This document shows, one piece after another, positions 1-8,377 of a stretch of 64,000 nucleotides of DNA. Source of the DNA: Streptomyces sp. NBC_00690 (lineage in GTDB: Bacteria > Actinomycetota > Actinomycetes > Streptomycetales > Streptomycetaceae); the NCBI RefSeq assembly GCF_036226685.1, contig NZ_CP109009.1, positions 1,426,001-1,490,000 of the forward strand, in the 5' to 3' direction. The translations under genes were made by a program, and so were the position numbers. Under the pieces are notes generated by a model. The model saw only the letters and a list, made by a program, of their open reading frames with translations, was not told the DNA's origin and ran no database searches. The first letter of the stretch is position 1. Each line of letters opens with the position of its first letter.

Positions 1-1707
1 GGTTCCACCCCCGGGCATGTGCAGGTGGCGAAGGTGTCCGACGAGGATGTGTCCAATGCGGAGCTGATCGCGGCACCCATCATCCTGGTGGTGCTCTTCC
101 TGGTCTTCCGTGGGCTGGTGGCAGCGTTCGTACCGCTGCTGGGCGGCTTTGTCTCGCTGCTGCTGACCATGGCGGGACTGCGGCTGACCACCGACTTCAT
201 GAACGTCTCCGCCGGCGCGATGAGTCTGTCGTTCGCCCTGGGGCTCGGCCTGTCGATCGACTTCGGGCTGCTGATCGTCTCGCGGTTCCGCGATGAGTTG
301 GCCGCCGACAAGGATCGGGGTGAGGCGCTGCGGCAGACGGTCGCCACCGCCGGCCGGACGGTGTTGTTCAGTGCGCTGACCGTGGCCGCGGCCCTGGCCG
401 CGCTGACCGCGTTCCCCCATCCCTATCTGCGTTCGATGGGCCTGGCCGGTGTGATCACCGTACTGTCCGCCGCGCTGTTCGCGCTGGTGGGACTGCCGGC
501 GCTGCTTGCCGTGCTCGGTCACCGCATCAACTCGTTGGCACCGCGCCGCTGGCAGCGCTCCGCCGGCACGGCTGCCGCGACCGAGGGCCGTTGGCACCGG
601 ATGGCCTCGGCGGTGATGCGGCGCCCCGGCATCTTCGCCGTGGTGGCCACCGCGATCCTGCTGCTCATCGCCTCCCCGCTCGCCGGGGTGCGCTTCACCG
701 GTGTGGACCCCGCCCTCCTGCCGAAGGAGACCAGCGCCGGTCAGGTCGCCGCGGTCCTGGAGAAGGAGTACGACGACGCGGGTACCGCACCCCTCCAGAT
801 CGTGCTGGCCACCGGTGACTTGGCGCCCGACAACTCCCGGCTGAACGACTACGTCGCACGGATCAAGGACGTGCCCGGCGTTGAGGCCGTGGCAGCGCCC
901 TTCAAGCTGGACGAACGGCACTGGGAGATCGACGCCGTGGTGGCGGGCAACCCGCTGGACGACACGGCACAGGAGTCCGTCGACGCCGTACAGGACCTGA
1001 AGGCGCCCTACTCGGCGGCCTACACCGGTGTCACCGCCGACTTCCTGGCGCAGCGTTCGACGATCGGTGACAGTCTGCCGCTCGCCGCCGCCATCCTGGC
1101 GGGAGTCACCCTGCTGTTGCTGTTCGCGTTCTCCGGTGCCGTGGTGTTGCCGCTGATGGCGCTGGTGATGAACCTGCTGTCGACCGGTGCCGCCTTCGGA
1201 TTCCTGGTCTGGGTGTTCCAGGACGGCAACCTCGGCTTCTCGCCGCAGAATGGTCTGGAGGCCACCACTCCGCTGTTGGTCTTCGCCCTCGCGTTCGGTC
1301 TGTCGACGGACTACAACGTCTTCCTGCTGAGTCGGATCAAGGAGGCCCGGGCGCAGGGCATGGACGATCGGGCCGCGGTGGCGTACGGACTGTCACGGAC
1401 CGGGTCCATCGTGACCTCTGCCGCCGTGTTGTTCTGCGTGCCCGTGGGTGCGCTGGCGCTGTCCCGACTGGTTTTCATCCAGGAGTTGGGGCTCGGTGCC
1501 GCGTTCGCCGTACTGCTGGACGCAACGCTGGTCCGGGCGCTGTTGGTGCCGTCGCTGATGGCACTGCTCGGTGCTGCCGCGTGGTGGGCGCCGGCGCCGT
1601 TGCGCAAGCTCCACCAGGCTGTCTTCCCGCACCGCTCGAAGAGCGAATCCCCCGTGGCCAGCGATGAGTCCGAGCCGCGCGAGCCGGTGGCCGCTCCCGT
1701 CGGCTAG
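1..1707 (+). CDS. MMPL/RND-family membrane transporter, 3' part
   Basis: This is the C-terminal 568 codons of an MMPL-family transporter; the reading frame is open at the left edge, so the true start lies outside the window. These proton-driven inner-membrane exporters move lipids or drugs. What is visible: a first bundle of hydrophobic segments with the FALGLGLSIDFGLL sequence (an MMPL-type transmembrane motif), a cytoplasmic linker, one extracytoplasmic domain (about residues 215-335), then a second bundle with FALAFGLSTDYNVFLLSRI, the duplicated counterpart. The conserved Asp residues of both motifs (SIDF, STDY) are present. The last 30 residues are charged and probably cytoplasmic. A strong hairpin follows the stop, so this looks like the end of a transcript. 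The substrate cannot be inferred. Confidence 0.9.
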   Translation, partial: GSTPGHVQVAKVSDEDVSNAELIAAPIILVVLFLVFRGLVAAFVPLLGGFVSLLLTMAGLRLTTDFMNVSAGAMSLSFALGLGLSIDFGLLIVSRFRDELAADKDRGEALRQTVATAGRTVLFSALTVAAALAALTAFPHPYLRSMGLAGVITVLSAALFALVGLPALLAVLGHRINSLAPRRWQRSAGTAAATEGRWHRMASAVMRRPGIFAVVATAILLLIASPLAGVRFTGVDPALLPKETSAGQVAAVLEKEYDDAGTAPLQIVLATGDLAPDNSRLNDYVARIKDVPGVEAVAAPFKLDERHWEIDAVVAGNPLDDTAQESVDAVQDLKAPYSAAYTGVTADFLAQRSTIGDSLPLAAAILAGVTLLLLFAFSGAVVLPLMALVMNLLSTGAAFGFLVWVFQDGNLGFSPQNGLEATTPLLVFALAFGLSTDYNVFLLSRIKEARAQGMDDRAAVAYGLSRTGSIVTSAAVLFCVPVGALALSRLVFIQELGLGAAFAVLLDATLVRALLVPSLMALLGAAAWWAPAPLRKLHQAVFPHRSKSESPVASDESEPREPVAAPVG

Positions 1708-1753
1708 CCACGAATGACGTGCCGTCATGGGGCGGCATAAGAGTCCATGGGTT

Positions 1754-1788
1754 GGTGCGCAAGAGTCCAAACGGGGCTCTTGCGCACC
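1754..1788 (+). terminator. Strong hairpin after the MMPL gene
   Basis: Arms at 1754-1768 and 1774-1788 pair over 15 bp (one G-U if transcribed rightward) around a 5-nt loop. There is no U-run, as is usual in Streptomyces. It lies 47 nt after the transporter stop. Confidence 0.65.
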
Positions 1789-1863
1789 GTGCGTCCCAGC
1801 GGCCAGGGTCCTTCACGAGGTCGAGATGACCGGCAGCGCACCATCAGCTCTCGTGGAGGCTCG

Positions 1864-3348
1864 ATGAACGACGCAGCATCCTTCCCCGCCGAGGGGAACC
1901 ACCTCGAAACCCCGGGCGAGCTGCCCGACACCACCGCGGGCGGCACCGACGGCCCGCCGAGCCGTCGCTCCGTGCTGCGGACCTCGGCGGGAGTCGCCGG
2001 CGCGGGACTCGCCTTCGGCGCCCTGGGAACCGGGACGGCCGCTGCTGCTGCGACCGACGGCGCCGGGGCGGCAGGCACGGCCGAGAAGACACCCGCCCGG
2101 GCGGGCCGCACCATGGTGGGCGTACCGTTCGAGCGCCGCAGTACGGTCCGCGTGGGGATCATCGGTCTCGGCAACCGCGGTAGCAGCATGATCGACCTCT
2201 TCCTCGCCCTGCCCGGCGTCCAGGTGCGCGCCTTGTGCGACCCGGTGCGGGCCAAGACGGAACGGGCCGCGGCCAAGGTGCTGGCGGCCGGCCAGCCGGC
2301 CCCGGCCGTCTACTCCCACGGCGAGGAGGACTACGAGAACCTGTGCCGCCGCGGCGATCTCGACCTCGTCTATGTGGCGACCCCTTGGGAGGCCCACTTC
2401 GAGATGGCGAAGTCGGCGCTGTCGAACGGCAAGCACGTCGGTGTGGAGTGCCCCGTCGCCATGCGCCTCGACGAGTTGTGGGAGCTCGTCGATCTGTCCG
2501 AGCGCACCCGACGGCACTGCATGCAGCTGGAGAACTGCTGCTACGGCAGGAACGAGATGCGGGTGCTGCGCATGGCGCACGCGGGCAAGTTCGGCGAGTT
2601 GCTCCACGCCGCGGGCGCCTACAACCACGACCTGCGCCAGTTGATGTTCGACCCGGACTACTACGAGGGCCCCTGGCGGCGGCAGTGGCACACCCGGTTG
2701 CGCGGTGACCTCTACCCCAACCACGGCTTCGGCCCGGTGGCCAACTACCTGGACGTCAACCGCGGCGACCGGGTGGTGAGCATCTCCAGTTTCGGGACCC
2801 CCGCGCTGGGCCTCGCGGAGTACCGCGAGGCGAACATGCCTGCGGATGACCCGAGTTGGAAGGAGTCGTACATCAGCAGCGATCGGACGATCAGCATGCT
2901 CCGCACGGCTCGGGGGCGGGTCATCCGGTTGGAGCACGACGTCTCCACCCCGCACCCCTACAGCCGCATCAACAGCCTCGGCGGCACCAAGGGCGTCTTC
3001 GAGGACTATCCCGCGCGCATCTACGTCGAGCCCGATCACACCAACCACCAGTGGGGCAGCTTCGCACGGTACGCCGACTGGGACCACTGGCTGTGGAAGG
3101 AGCACTCCAACCCGCCCGGCGGCCACGGCGGCATGGACTACATCATGATCTTTCGTCTGATGCAGTGCATGCAGCTGGGTCTGGTGCCCGACTTCGACGT
3201 GTACGACGCGGCCACCTGGACGGCTCCCGTACCGCTCAGTCACACCTCGATCCGGGCCAAGGGCACACCACTGCCTATTCCCGACTTCACGCGCGGGGAG
3301 TGGAAGAAGCCTCGCACCGGTGTGGATTCGGTCAAACCTTCGAGCTGA
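1864..3348 (+). CDS. Tat-exported Gfo/Idh/MocA-family protein, GH109-type
   Basis: A 494-residue protein starting at ATG 1864, which has GGAGG at 1855-1859; an in-frame opening further upstream has no such support. Residues 37-70 form a twin-arginine signal (SRRSVLR, then a hydrophobic Ala/Gly stretch), so the folded protein is probably exported. The nucleotide-binding fold follows at once ([12 protein letters not shown]), and the later YPNHGFGPV...NRGDR region resembles GH109 enzymes, which remove alpha-N-acetylgalactosamine by an NAD+-dependent redox mechanism with the cofactor held tightly. Tat export fits a protein that folds around its cofactor before leaving the cell. It appears to be a single-gene unit between two hairpins. 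Family assignment is strong; the exact sugar substrate is inferred from family resemblance. Confidence 0.85.
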   Translation: MNDAASFPAEGNHLETPGELPDTTAGGTDGPPSRRSVLRTSAGVAGAGLAFGALGTGTAAAAATDGAGAAGTAEKTPARAGRTMVGVPFERRSTVRVGIIGLGNRGSSMIDLFLALPGVQVRALCDPVRAKTERAAAKVLAAGQPAPAVYSHGEEDYENLCRRGDLDLVYVATPWEAHFEMAKSALSNGKHVGVECPVAMRLDELWELVDLSERTRRHCMQLENCCYGRNEMRVLRMAHAGKFGELLHAAGAYNHDLRQLMFDPDYYEGPWRRQWHTRLRGDLYPNHGFGPVANYLDVNRGDRVVSISSFGTPALGLAEYREANMPADDPSWKESYISSDRTISMLRTARGRVIRLEHDVSTPHPYSRINSLGGTKGVFEDYPARIYVEPDHTNHQWGSFARYADWDHWLWKEHSNPPGGHGGMDYIMIFRLMQCMQLGLVPDFDVYDAATWTAPVPLSHTSIRAKGTPLPIPDFTRGEWKKPRTGVDSVKPSS

Positions 3349-3415
3349 TTCGATGGGTCAACACACTCCGTAGGCAGGGGGAGATCGCCTACGTATCGGC
3401 CCAGTCGTCGAATGG

Positions 3416-3439
3416 ACCCGGTGCTTCCGCGCACCGGGT
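3416..3439 (+). terminator. Hairpin after the GH109-type gene
   Basis: Perfect 9-bp arms (ACCCGGTGC / GCACCGGGT) around a 6-nt loop, followed by a moderately T-rich stretch. It separates the GH109-type gene from the ABC exporter operon. Confidence 0.6.
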
Positions 3440-3542
3440 TCTGGCGTGTTCTGTCCTGTCAGTTAATGAACGAGTTTGCCTATTAGGCGTCAGTACGGCG
3501 AGCCTTGCCGCGTGCACCAACCTCGACTTGTGCTGGGACGTC

Positions 3543-5450
3543 ATGCAAATTCGCGACCTTCCGTATCTTGACCCAGGTGACCCAGACGTCCGGTCCGGAA
3601 CCCGCTTGTTGATCTGGCTCGGCCGTCGCCAGTGGCGCGGCCAACTCGCCGGCCTCGGCTGGGCGTTGGTCAACCAACTGGGCGTGGCCGCACTGCCGTT
3701 GGGCGTGGGCCTCGCCGTCCAGGCCGTGGTGGACGGCTCTGGGAGACGACTGGCGTACGCCAGCGGACTGCTCCTCCTGCTGGGCGTGATCATCGCGCTC
3801 GGTGACACCATGGTCCACCGGGCGACCATCACCAACTGGACCACGGCCGCCGCCCGCATCCAACAGTTGCTCTCCCGCAGCACGGCGGAGCTCGGCTCCC
3901 TGCTCACCCGCCGTGTTCCGGCCGGTGAAGTGGTGGCGATCTCGACCGCGGACGCGGAGAAGATCGGTTGGTTCGTCGAAGCGCTCTCACGATTCGCCGC
4001 GGCGGCCATCGCCCTCCTCACCATCGGCACCGGACTGACCCTCTACCAACCCTCCCTCGGCATCATCGTGGCGATCGGCCTGCCCGTGCTGGCACTGGCC
4101 GTACTGCCCCTGCTGCCCATAGCCACCCGTCGGGCGGACCACCAACGCGAAAAGGCCGGCTACGCAACGGAGTTGGCGGCGGACACCGTCGCCGGGCTGC
4201 GGGTGCTGCGCGGCATCGGCGGCGAAGACCTCTTCCTCAGCCGCTACCGCAGGGCCTCCCAAGACGTGCGCGGCGCCTCGGTCCGCAGCGCCAGCATGTG
4301 GGCCCTGATCTCGGCGATCCAAGTCCTCCTCCCCGGCGCCCTCCTGTTGACGATCGTCGTGTACGGGGCGCAATTGGCCCTGGACGGACACATCGCGGTC
4401 GGTGAACTGATCACCGTCTACAGCGCCGTTCTGCTCACCGCCCATCCACTGCGCAACTTCGCGGAGATGGCCATGGCCTACTCCTACTCCAAGCCCTCGG
4501 CCGAGAGGGCGGCGCGGGTGTTGGCACTGCGCCGCACCGCCGACGCCGCACCGGCATCGGCCGCCCCCGTCGAATCCGACCCGTCGGAACGCCCCCTCGG
4601 CGGCGACCTCCACGATCCCGTCAGCGGGATCCTCGCCGCGGAGGGCCTTTTGACCGCCGTCGTCTGCGGCGACCCCGACCTCGCCGGAAGGCTCGCCGAA
4701 CGGCTCGGCGGGCATCCGGCCACCGATGACACCAACGATTCCGTGCTGCTCGGTGGAGCGGCCCTGGACGGGATGCCCCTCCTTCGCGCCCGGGCGAACG
4801 TCCTGGTCCAGGACAAGGAGCCGGTACTGCTGTCCGGCACCCTGCGGGAACTGCTCGACGTGCCCTCGTCCGGCCGGGTCTCCGCCGCCGCCGCACTCGA
4901 AGCCGCCCACTGCGCCGATGCCCTCGCCGCCCTCGCCCTCGCCGGCGGGGACACCGGTGAGGACCCCATGGAGGCACGCATCACCGAACGCGGCAGATCC
5001 CTCTCCGGGGGGCAGCGCCAACGGCTCGCGCTCGCGCGGTCCCTGGTGGCCGACCCCGAGGTGCTCGTCCTGGACGAGCCCACGTCAGCCGTCGACTCCC
5101 ACACCGAGTCCCGGGTCGCGGCCGGCATCAAACGCGTGCGCGCCGGGCGCACCACCGTGGTCTTCGCCTCGTCACCACTCCTGCTCGACCTCGCCGACCG
5201 AGTGGTCCTGGTGGACGAGGGGCAGGCGGTGGCGTGCGGCACCCACCGTGAACTCCTGCGCAGCGAACCGCGCTATCGAGCCGTGGTCACCCGGGAGACA
5301 CAGGACGAGATCGAACAACGACTGGCCGCGATGGGCACCGACGGCTTCACCGGGGCAGCGATGAAGCGCACCGGCAAGATCCGCGGGCCGCTCGACACCG
5401 GTCCGTCGCCGCAGCACCGCGCCTACGGGGGGAACGAGGAATCCAGATGA
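3543..5450 (+). CDS. ABC exporter half-transporter A (degenerate Walker A)
   Basis: A 635-residue fused membrane/ATPase half-exporter. The start is ATG 3543 (MQIRDLPY...); open frame further upstream overlaps the previous gene out of frame and is not used. Six transmembrane helices precede the ATPase domain. Its Walker A is destroyed: where GxxGxGKS should be (about residues 375-382) the sequence reads CGDPDLAG. The ABC signature LSGGQRQR (487-494) and Walker B LVLDEP (Glu512) are intact, but the H-loop His is replaced (FASS, Ser543). It can therefore offer only the signature half of an ATP site, to a partner. It overlaps the partner gene by 4 nt (ATGA), implying translational coupling. Substrate unknown; probably a drug, lipid or peptide exporter. 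Confidence 0.9.
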   Translation: MQIRDLPYLDPGDPDVRSGTRLLIWLGRRQWRGQLAGLGWALVNQLGVAALPLGVGLAVQAVVDGSGRRLAYASGLLLLLGVIIALGDTMVHRATITNWTTAAARIQQLLSRSTAELGSLLTRRVPAGEVVAISTADAEKIGWFVEALSRFAAAAIALLTIGTGLTLYQPSLGIIVAIGLPVLALAVLPLLPIATRRADHQREKAGYATELAADTVAGLRVLRGIGGEDLFLSRYRRASQDVRGASVRSASMWALISAIQVLLPGALLLTIVVYGAQLALDGHIAVGELITVYSAVLLTAHPLRNFAEMAMAYSYSKPSAERAARVLALRRTADAAPASAAPVESDPSERPLGGDLHDPVSGILAAEGLLTAVVCGDPDLAGRLAERLGGHPATDDTNDSVLLGGAALDGMPLLRARANVLVQDKEPVLLSGTLRELLDVPSSGRVSAAAALEAAHCADALAALALAGGDTGEDPMEARITERGRSLSGGQRQRLALARSLVADPEVLVLDEPTSAVDSHTESRVAAGIKRVRAGRTTVVFASSPLLLDLADRVVLVDEGQAVACGTHRELLRSEPRYRAVVTRETQDEIEQRLAAMGTDGFTGAAMKRTGKIRGPLDTGPSPQHRAYGGNEESR

Positions 5451-7261
5451 CCGATACGACCGATACGACCGGAGCAAGGCTCTTCCGGCCGGTGCCGCCG
5501 GAGTTCGACCCGGCAGCACCAGAGTCGGCAGCCACCCTCCCGGTCGCCGGCCGTACGACGGTACGGGCGTACGGCCGGCGCATGCTGCGGAGGCACCGGC
5601 GGGCCTTCGGCGCCCTGGTCCTCTTCAACACCCTCGCCGTGATCGCCTCCATGGTGGGCCCCTATCTGCTGGGCTCCGCCGTGCAGAAGCTGACCGACGG
5701 GGTGCGGGAGCTCCCGTTGACACGCACGATCGCCCTGTTCGCGATCGCGCTGGTGATCCAGGCCGTCTTCGTCCGGATGATGCAACTGCGCGGCGCGATG
5801 CTCGGGGAGGAGATGCTCGCCGATCTGCGCGAGGACTTCCTCGTACGGTCCGTGCGCCTGCCTCCGGGAGTGCTGGAGCGCGCCGGTACCGGTGATCTGC
5901 TCTCCCGCATCACCACCGACATCGACCGGCTCTCCAACGCCATGCGGGAGGCCGTTCCGCAACTCGCCATCGGCGCGGTGTGGGCGGCGGTGCTGATCGG
6001 CGGCCTCGCCGTGACCTCACCTCCGCTGGCCCTCGCCGTGGTGGTGGCGGCACCCCTGCTGATCGTCACCTGCCGCTGGTACTTCCGTCGGGCACCCGCC
6101 GCCTACCGCTCCGAAGCCGCCGGGTACGGCGCGGTCACCGCCGCGCTCACCGAGACCGTCCAGGCGGGTCGCACGGTGGAGGCGCACCGCCTCGGCGCCC
6201 GTCGGGTCGCCCTCTCCGACCAGCGGATCAAGGAGTGGACGGCGTGGGAGCGCCATACGCTCCATCTGCGCTCGGTGCTCTTCCCGGTGATCACCCTGAC
6301 CCACACCACGGTCCTGGTGTCCGTCCTGCTGATCGGCGGCAGCCTGGCCCTCCAGGGCTGGCTCACCATCGGCCAGCTGACGACGGGCGCACTCCTGGCA
6401 CAGATGTTGGTCGACCCGGTCTCGCTGGTACTGCGCTGGTACGACGAGCTCCAGGTGGCCCAGGTCTCCCTGGCCAGGTTGGTCGGGGTGCGGGAGATCG
6501 AACCGGACGCGGGTGACGGGGCGGTTCGACCCGATGGGCGCGCCGTAGAGGCACACGGGGTGCACTTCGGCTATCGCGAGGGGGTGGACGTCCTGCGCGA
6601 GGTGTCCCTCTCGGTCACCCCGGGTACGCGGCTCGCCCTGGTGGGTCCCTCGGGCGCGGGCAAGTCGACCCTGGGGCGGCTGCTCGCGGGCATCTACGCC
6701 CCGCGCAAGGGCAGTGTCTCGCTCGGTGACGCGGAGCTGTCCCAGATGACCGCCGAGCGGGTGCGCGAGCACGTGGCCCTGGTCAATCAGGAGCACCACG
6801 TCTTCGTGGGCTCGCTCCGGGACAATCTTTTGCTCGCCCGGTCCGACGCGGACGAGTCAGAACTGTGGGCGGCGCTCTCCGCGGTCGACGCGGACGGCTG
6901 GGCGAGCACGCTGGAGGAGCGGCTCGACACCGTGGTCGGCTCCGGTGGTCTGGCGCTGACTCCGGCGCAGGCGCAGCAGATAGCGCTGGCCCGATTGGTG
7001 TTGGCAGATCCGCACACCCTCGTCCTGGACGAGGCGACCTCGCTGCTGGACCCGCGGGCCGCCCGTGACCTGGAGCGTTCGCTCTCCCGTGTGCTGGAGG
7101 GCCGTACGGTCGTCGCGATCGCGCACCGGCTCCACACCGCCCATGACGCGGATGTGATCGCGGTGGTGGAGGAGGGCAGGATCAGCGAGTTGGGCAGCCA
7201 TGACGAACTGGTGGCGGCCGATGGTGCGTACGCCGCGCTCTGGCGGTCCTGGCACGGCTGA
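5447..7261 (+). CDS. ABC exporter half-transporter B (degenerate signature)
   Basis: A 604-residue partner of the preceding half-transporter. It has a membrane domain (about 50-330) and an ATPase domain with perfect Walker A GPSGAGKS (400-407), Q-loop (NQEHH), Walker B VLDEATS (Glu529) and H-loop His560. The signature is lost: LTPAQAQQ (from 504) replaces LSGGQ. Together the two proteins would make one complete ATP site (Walker A, Walker B and His from B, signature from A) and one dead site, an extreme form of the asymmetry known in heterodimeric exporters such as TmrAB and BmrCD. The start overlaps the upstream stop. No regulator gene is adjacent. Confidence 0.92.
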   Translation: MTDTTDTTGARLFRPVPPEFDPAAPESAATLPVAGRTTVRAYGRRMLRRHRRAFGALVLFNTLAVIASMVGPYLLGSAVQKLTDGVRELPLTRTIALFAIALVIQAVFVRMMQLRGAMLGEEMLADLREDFLVRSVRLPPGVLERAGTGDLLSRITTDIDRLSNAMREAVPQLAIGAVWAAVLIGGLAVTSPPLALAVVVAAPLLIVTCRWYFRRAPAAYRSEAAGYGAVTAALTETVQAGRTVEAHRLGARRVALSDQRIKEWTAWERHTLHLRSVLFPVITLTHTTVLVSVLLIGGSLALQGWLTIGQLTTGALLAQMLVDPVSLVLRWYDELQVAQVSLARLVGVREIEPDAGDGAVRPDGRAVEAHGVHFGYREGVDVLREVSLSVTPGTRLALVGPSGAGKSTLGRLLAGIYAPRKGSVSLGDAELSQMTAERVREHVALVNQEHHVFVGSLRDNLLLARSDADESELWAALSAVDADGWASTLEERLDTVVGSGGLALTPAQAQQIALARLVLADPHTLVLDEATSLLDPRAARDLERSLSRVLEGRTVVAIAHRLHTAHDADVIAVVEEGRISELGSHDELVAADGAYAALWRSWHG

Positions 7262-7426
7262 CCACCGACGCCGCTGGGCGCAGAAGTGATCATGGGGGGC
7301 CGCTCGGACACCGGGCGGTCCCTCCACGCTTACGGGCGGGGTCAAACTCAGGGCCGACGGGCCACAGGATCACCCCAGCGGGCGACGGACACAGCCGCAG
7401 TCGTTCCCGAGCGCCCCCGGTCGGCG

Positions 7427-8218
7427 TCAGATCACATTGAGCGCCGCTGCCCCGCCCACTCCCCCGAGCAGCATGAACGCCGGCATCAACACCTTCAGCT
7501 CCACCCAGCTGCCCGCCCGGAACCGCATCGCCTTCGGCGGCCCGATCGGATACCAGCGCTTCCGGCCCAGCGGGATCGGCCACAGGATGGGGCAACCGGA
7601 GACGGTCAGCGCATCGCCGATGCAATGGACGAGGGCACCGAGCACGATGGGCAGCCCGAGCCAGAGGTACTCCTGCCCGGGGGCGCTGAACAACCAGTCC
7701 GCGCCGTTGCCCGGCTTGTCCAGCAGCCCCGCCAGGATCCATGCGCTCGTGGCCCCGAGCAACCACACCAGGACATCGCTGGAGACCCGGGCCGCGCGCC
7801 ACAGCAGGCCCTCGACCGCCAGCACCAGATGGACGAAAAGCAGTCCCAGAACGGCCCAGCGGCCACCGGTGACCGCCAGCGCGGAGGCGCCGCCACCGAT
7901 CATCACCGCCCAGAGCCAGGTGTGGGTCAGGGTGCGGTGACCGCCGGTCCTGCGCTTGTCACCCGGCTTCTTCGTCGCCTGGTAGACGGCGAACGAGAGT
8001 TTGTCGACGATCTCGCACAGACCGCGGGATATCGGTCCGAAGGCCCGGGATATCGTCGCCGCCTTGTGGTCCAGATCGGGAGCGAGTGCCGCTCCCGCGC
8101 AGATCAGGGCGCCGACGACGAGCACGGGCCAGGGCATCGGATGTCCCGCTGCGGCGGTCGCCGCGCCCACCCCCAGCCACGCCGCGGCTCCCGACAGTGA
8201 GTGCGCAGGCCCCATCAT
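7427..8218 (-). CDS. DUF457 (YdjM-like) metal-dependent hydrolase-type membrane protein
   Basis: A 263-residue membrane protein starting at ATG 8218 (a second ATG follows directly), behind an A/G-rich ribosome site. Six or so hydrophobic segments carry the family marks: AHSLSGAAAW near the start, PDLDHK (about 44-49), HRTLTH (about 92-97) and a later ALVHCIGDALT. These His/Asp clusters define the DUF457/YdjM group of presumed inner-membrane metal hydrolases; the physiological substrate is unknown. It is transcribed away from the helicase gene, with 159 bp between the two starts. Confidence 0.8.
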   Translation of the reverse strand: MMGPAHSLSGAAAWLGVGAATAAAGHPMPWPVLVVGALICAGAALAPDLDHKAATISRAFGPISRGLCEIVDKLSFAVYQATKKPGDKRRTGGHRTLTHTWLWAVMIGGGASALAVTGGRWAVLGLLFVHLVLAVEGLLWRAARVSSDVLVWLLGATSAWILAGLLDKPGNGADWLFSAPGQEYLWLGLPIVLGALVHCIGDALTVSGCPILWPIPLGRKRWYPIGPPKAMRFRAGSWVELKVLMPAFMLLGGVGGAAALNVI

Positions 8219-8377
8219 GATCTTTTCCCCGCCCCCGCCGCTCGCGCGCCGTTCCCACCGCCGCAGCGGCCATCGCTCCTGCTGGTCAAGCCCAGTTGAC
8301 TGGTCAGCGTATCGTTCGTGATCTTCCGTCCACCGGCCGGTTCCCTCATCGGGGCGGAAGACAGGCAAGATGGGGGC

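Noticed and set aside
1813..3243. Long open frame antisense to the GH109-type gene
   Set aside because: It mirrors a well-supported coding region; the translation is Val/Arg/His-rich with no domain, as expected from GC-rich antisense frames.
2856..3542. Upstream extension of the first ABC half-transporter
   Set aside because: The open frame runs through the previous gene out of frame and across a terminator hairpin; the normal N-terminus starts at 3543.
7262..7426. Terminator hairpin after the ABC operon
   Set aside because: Around 7292-7325 the G/C runs give only an imperfect, interrupted stem, too weak to list.
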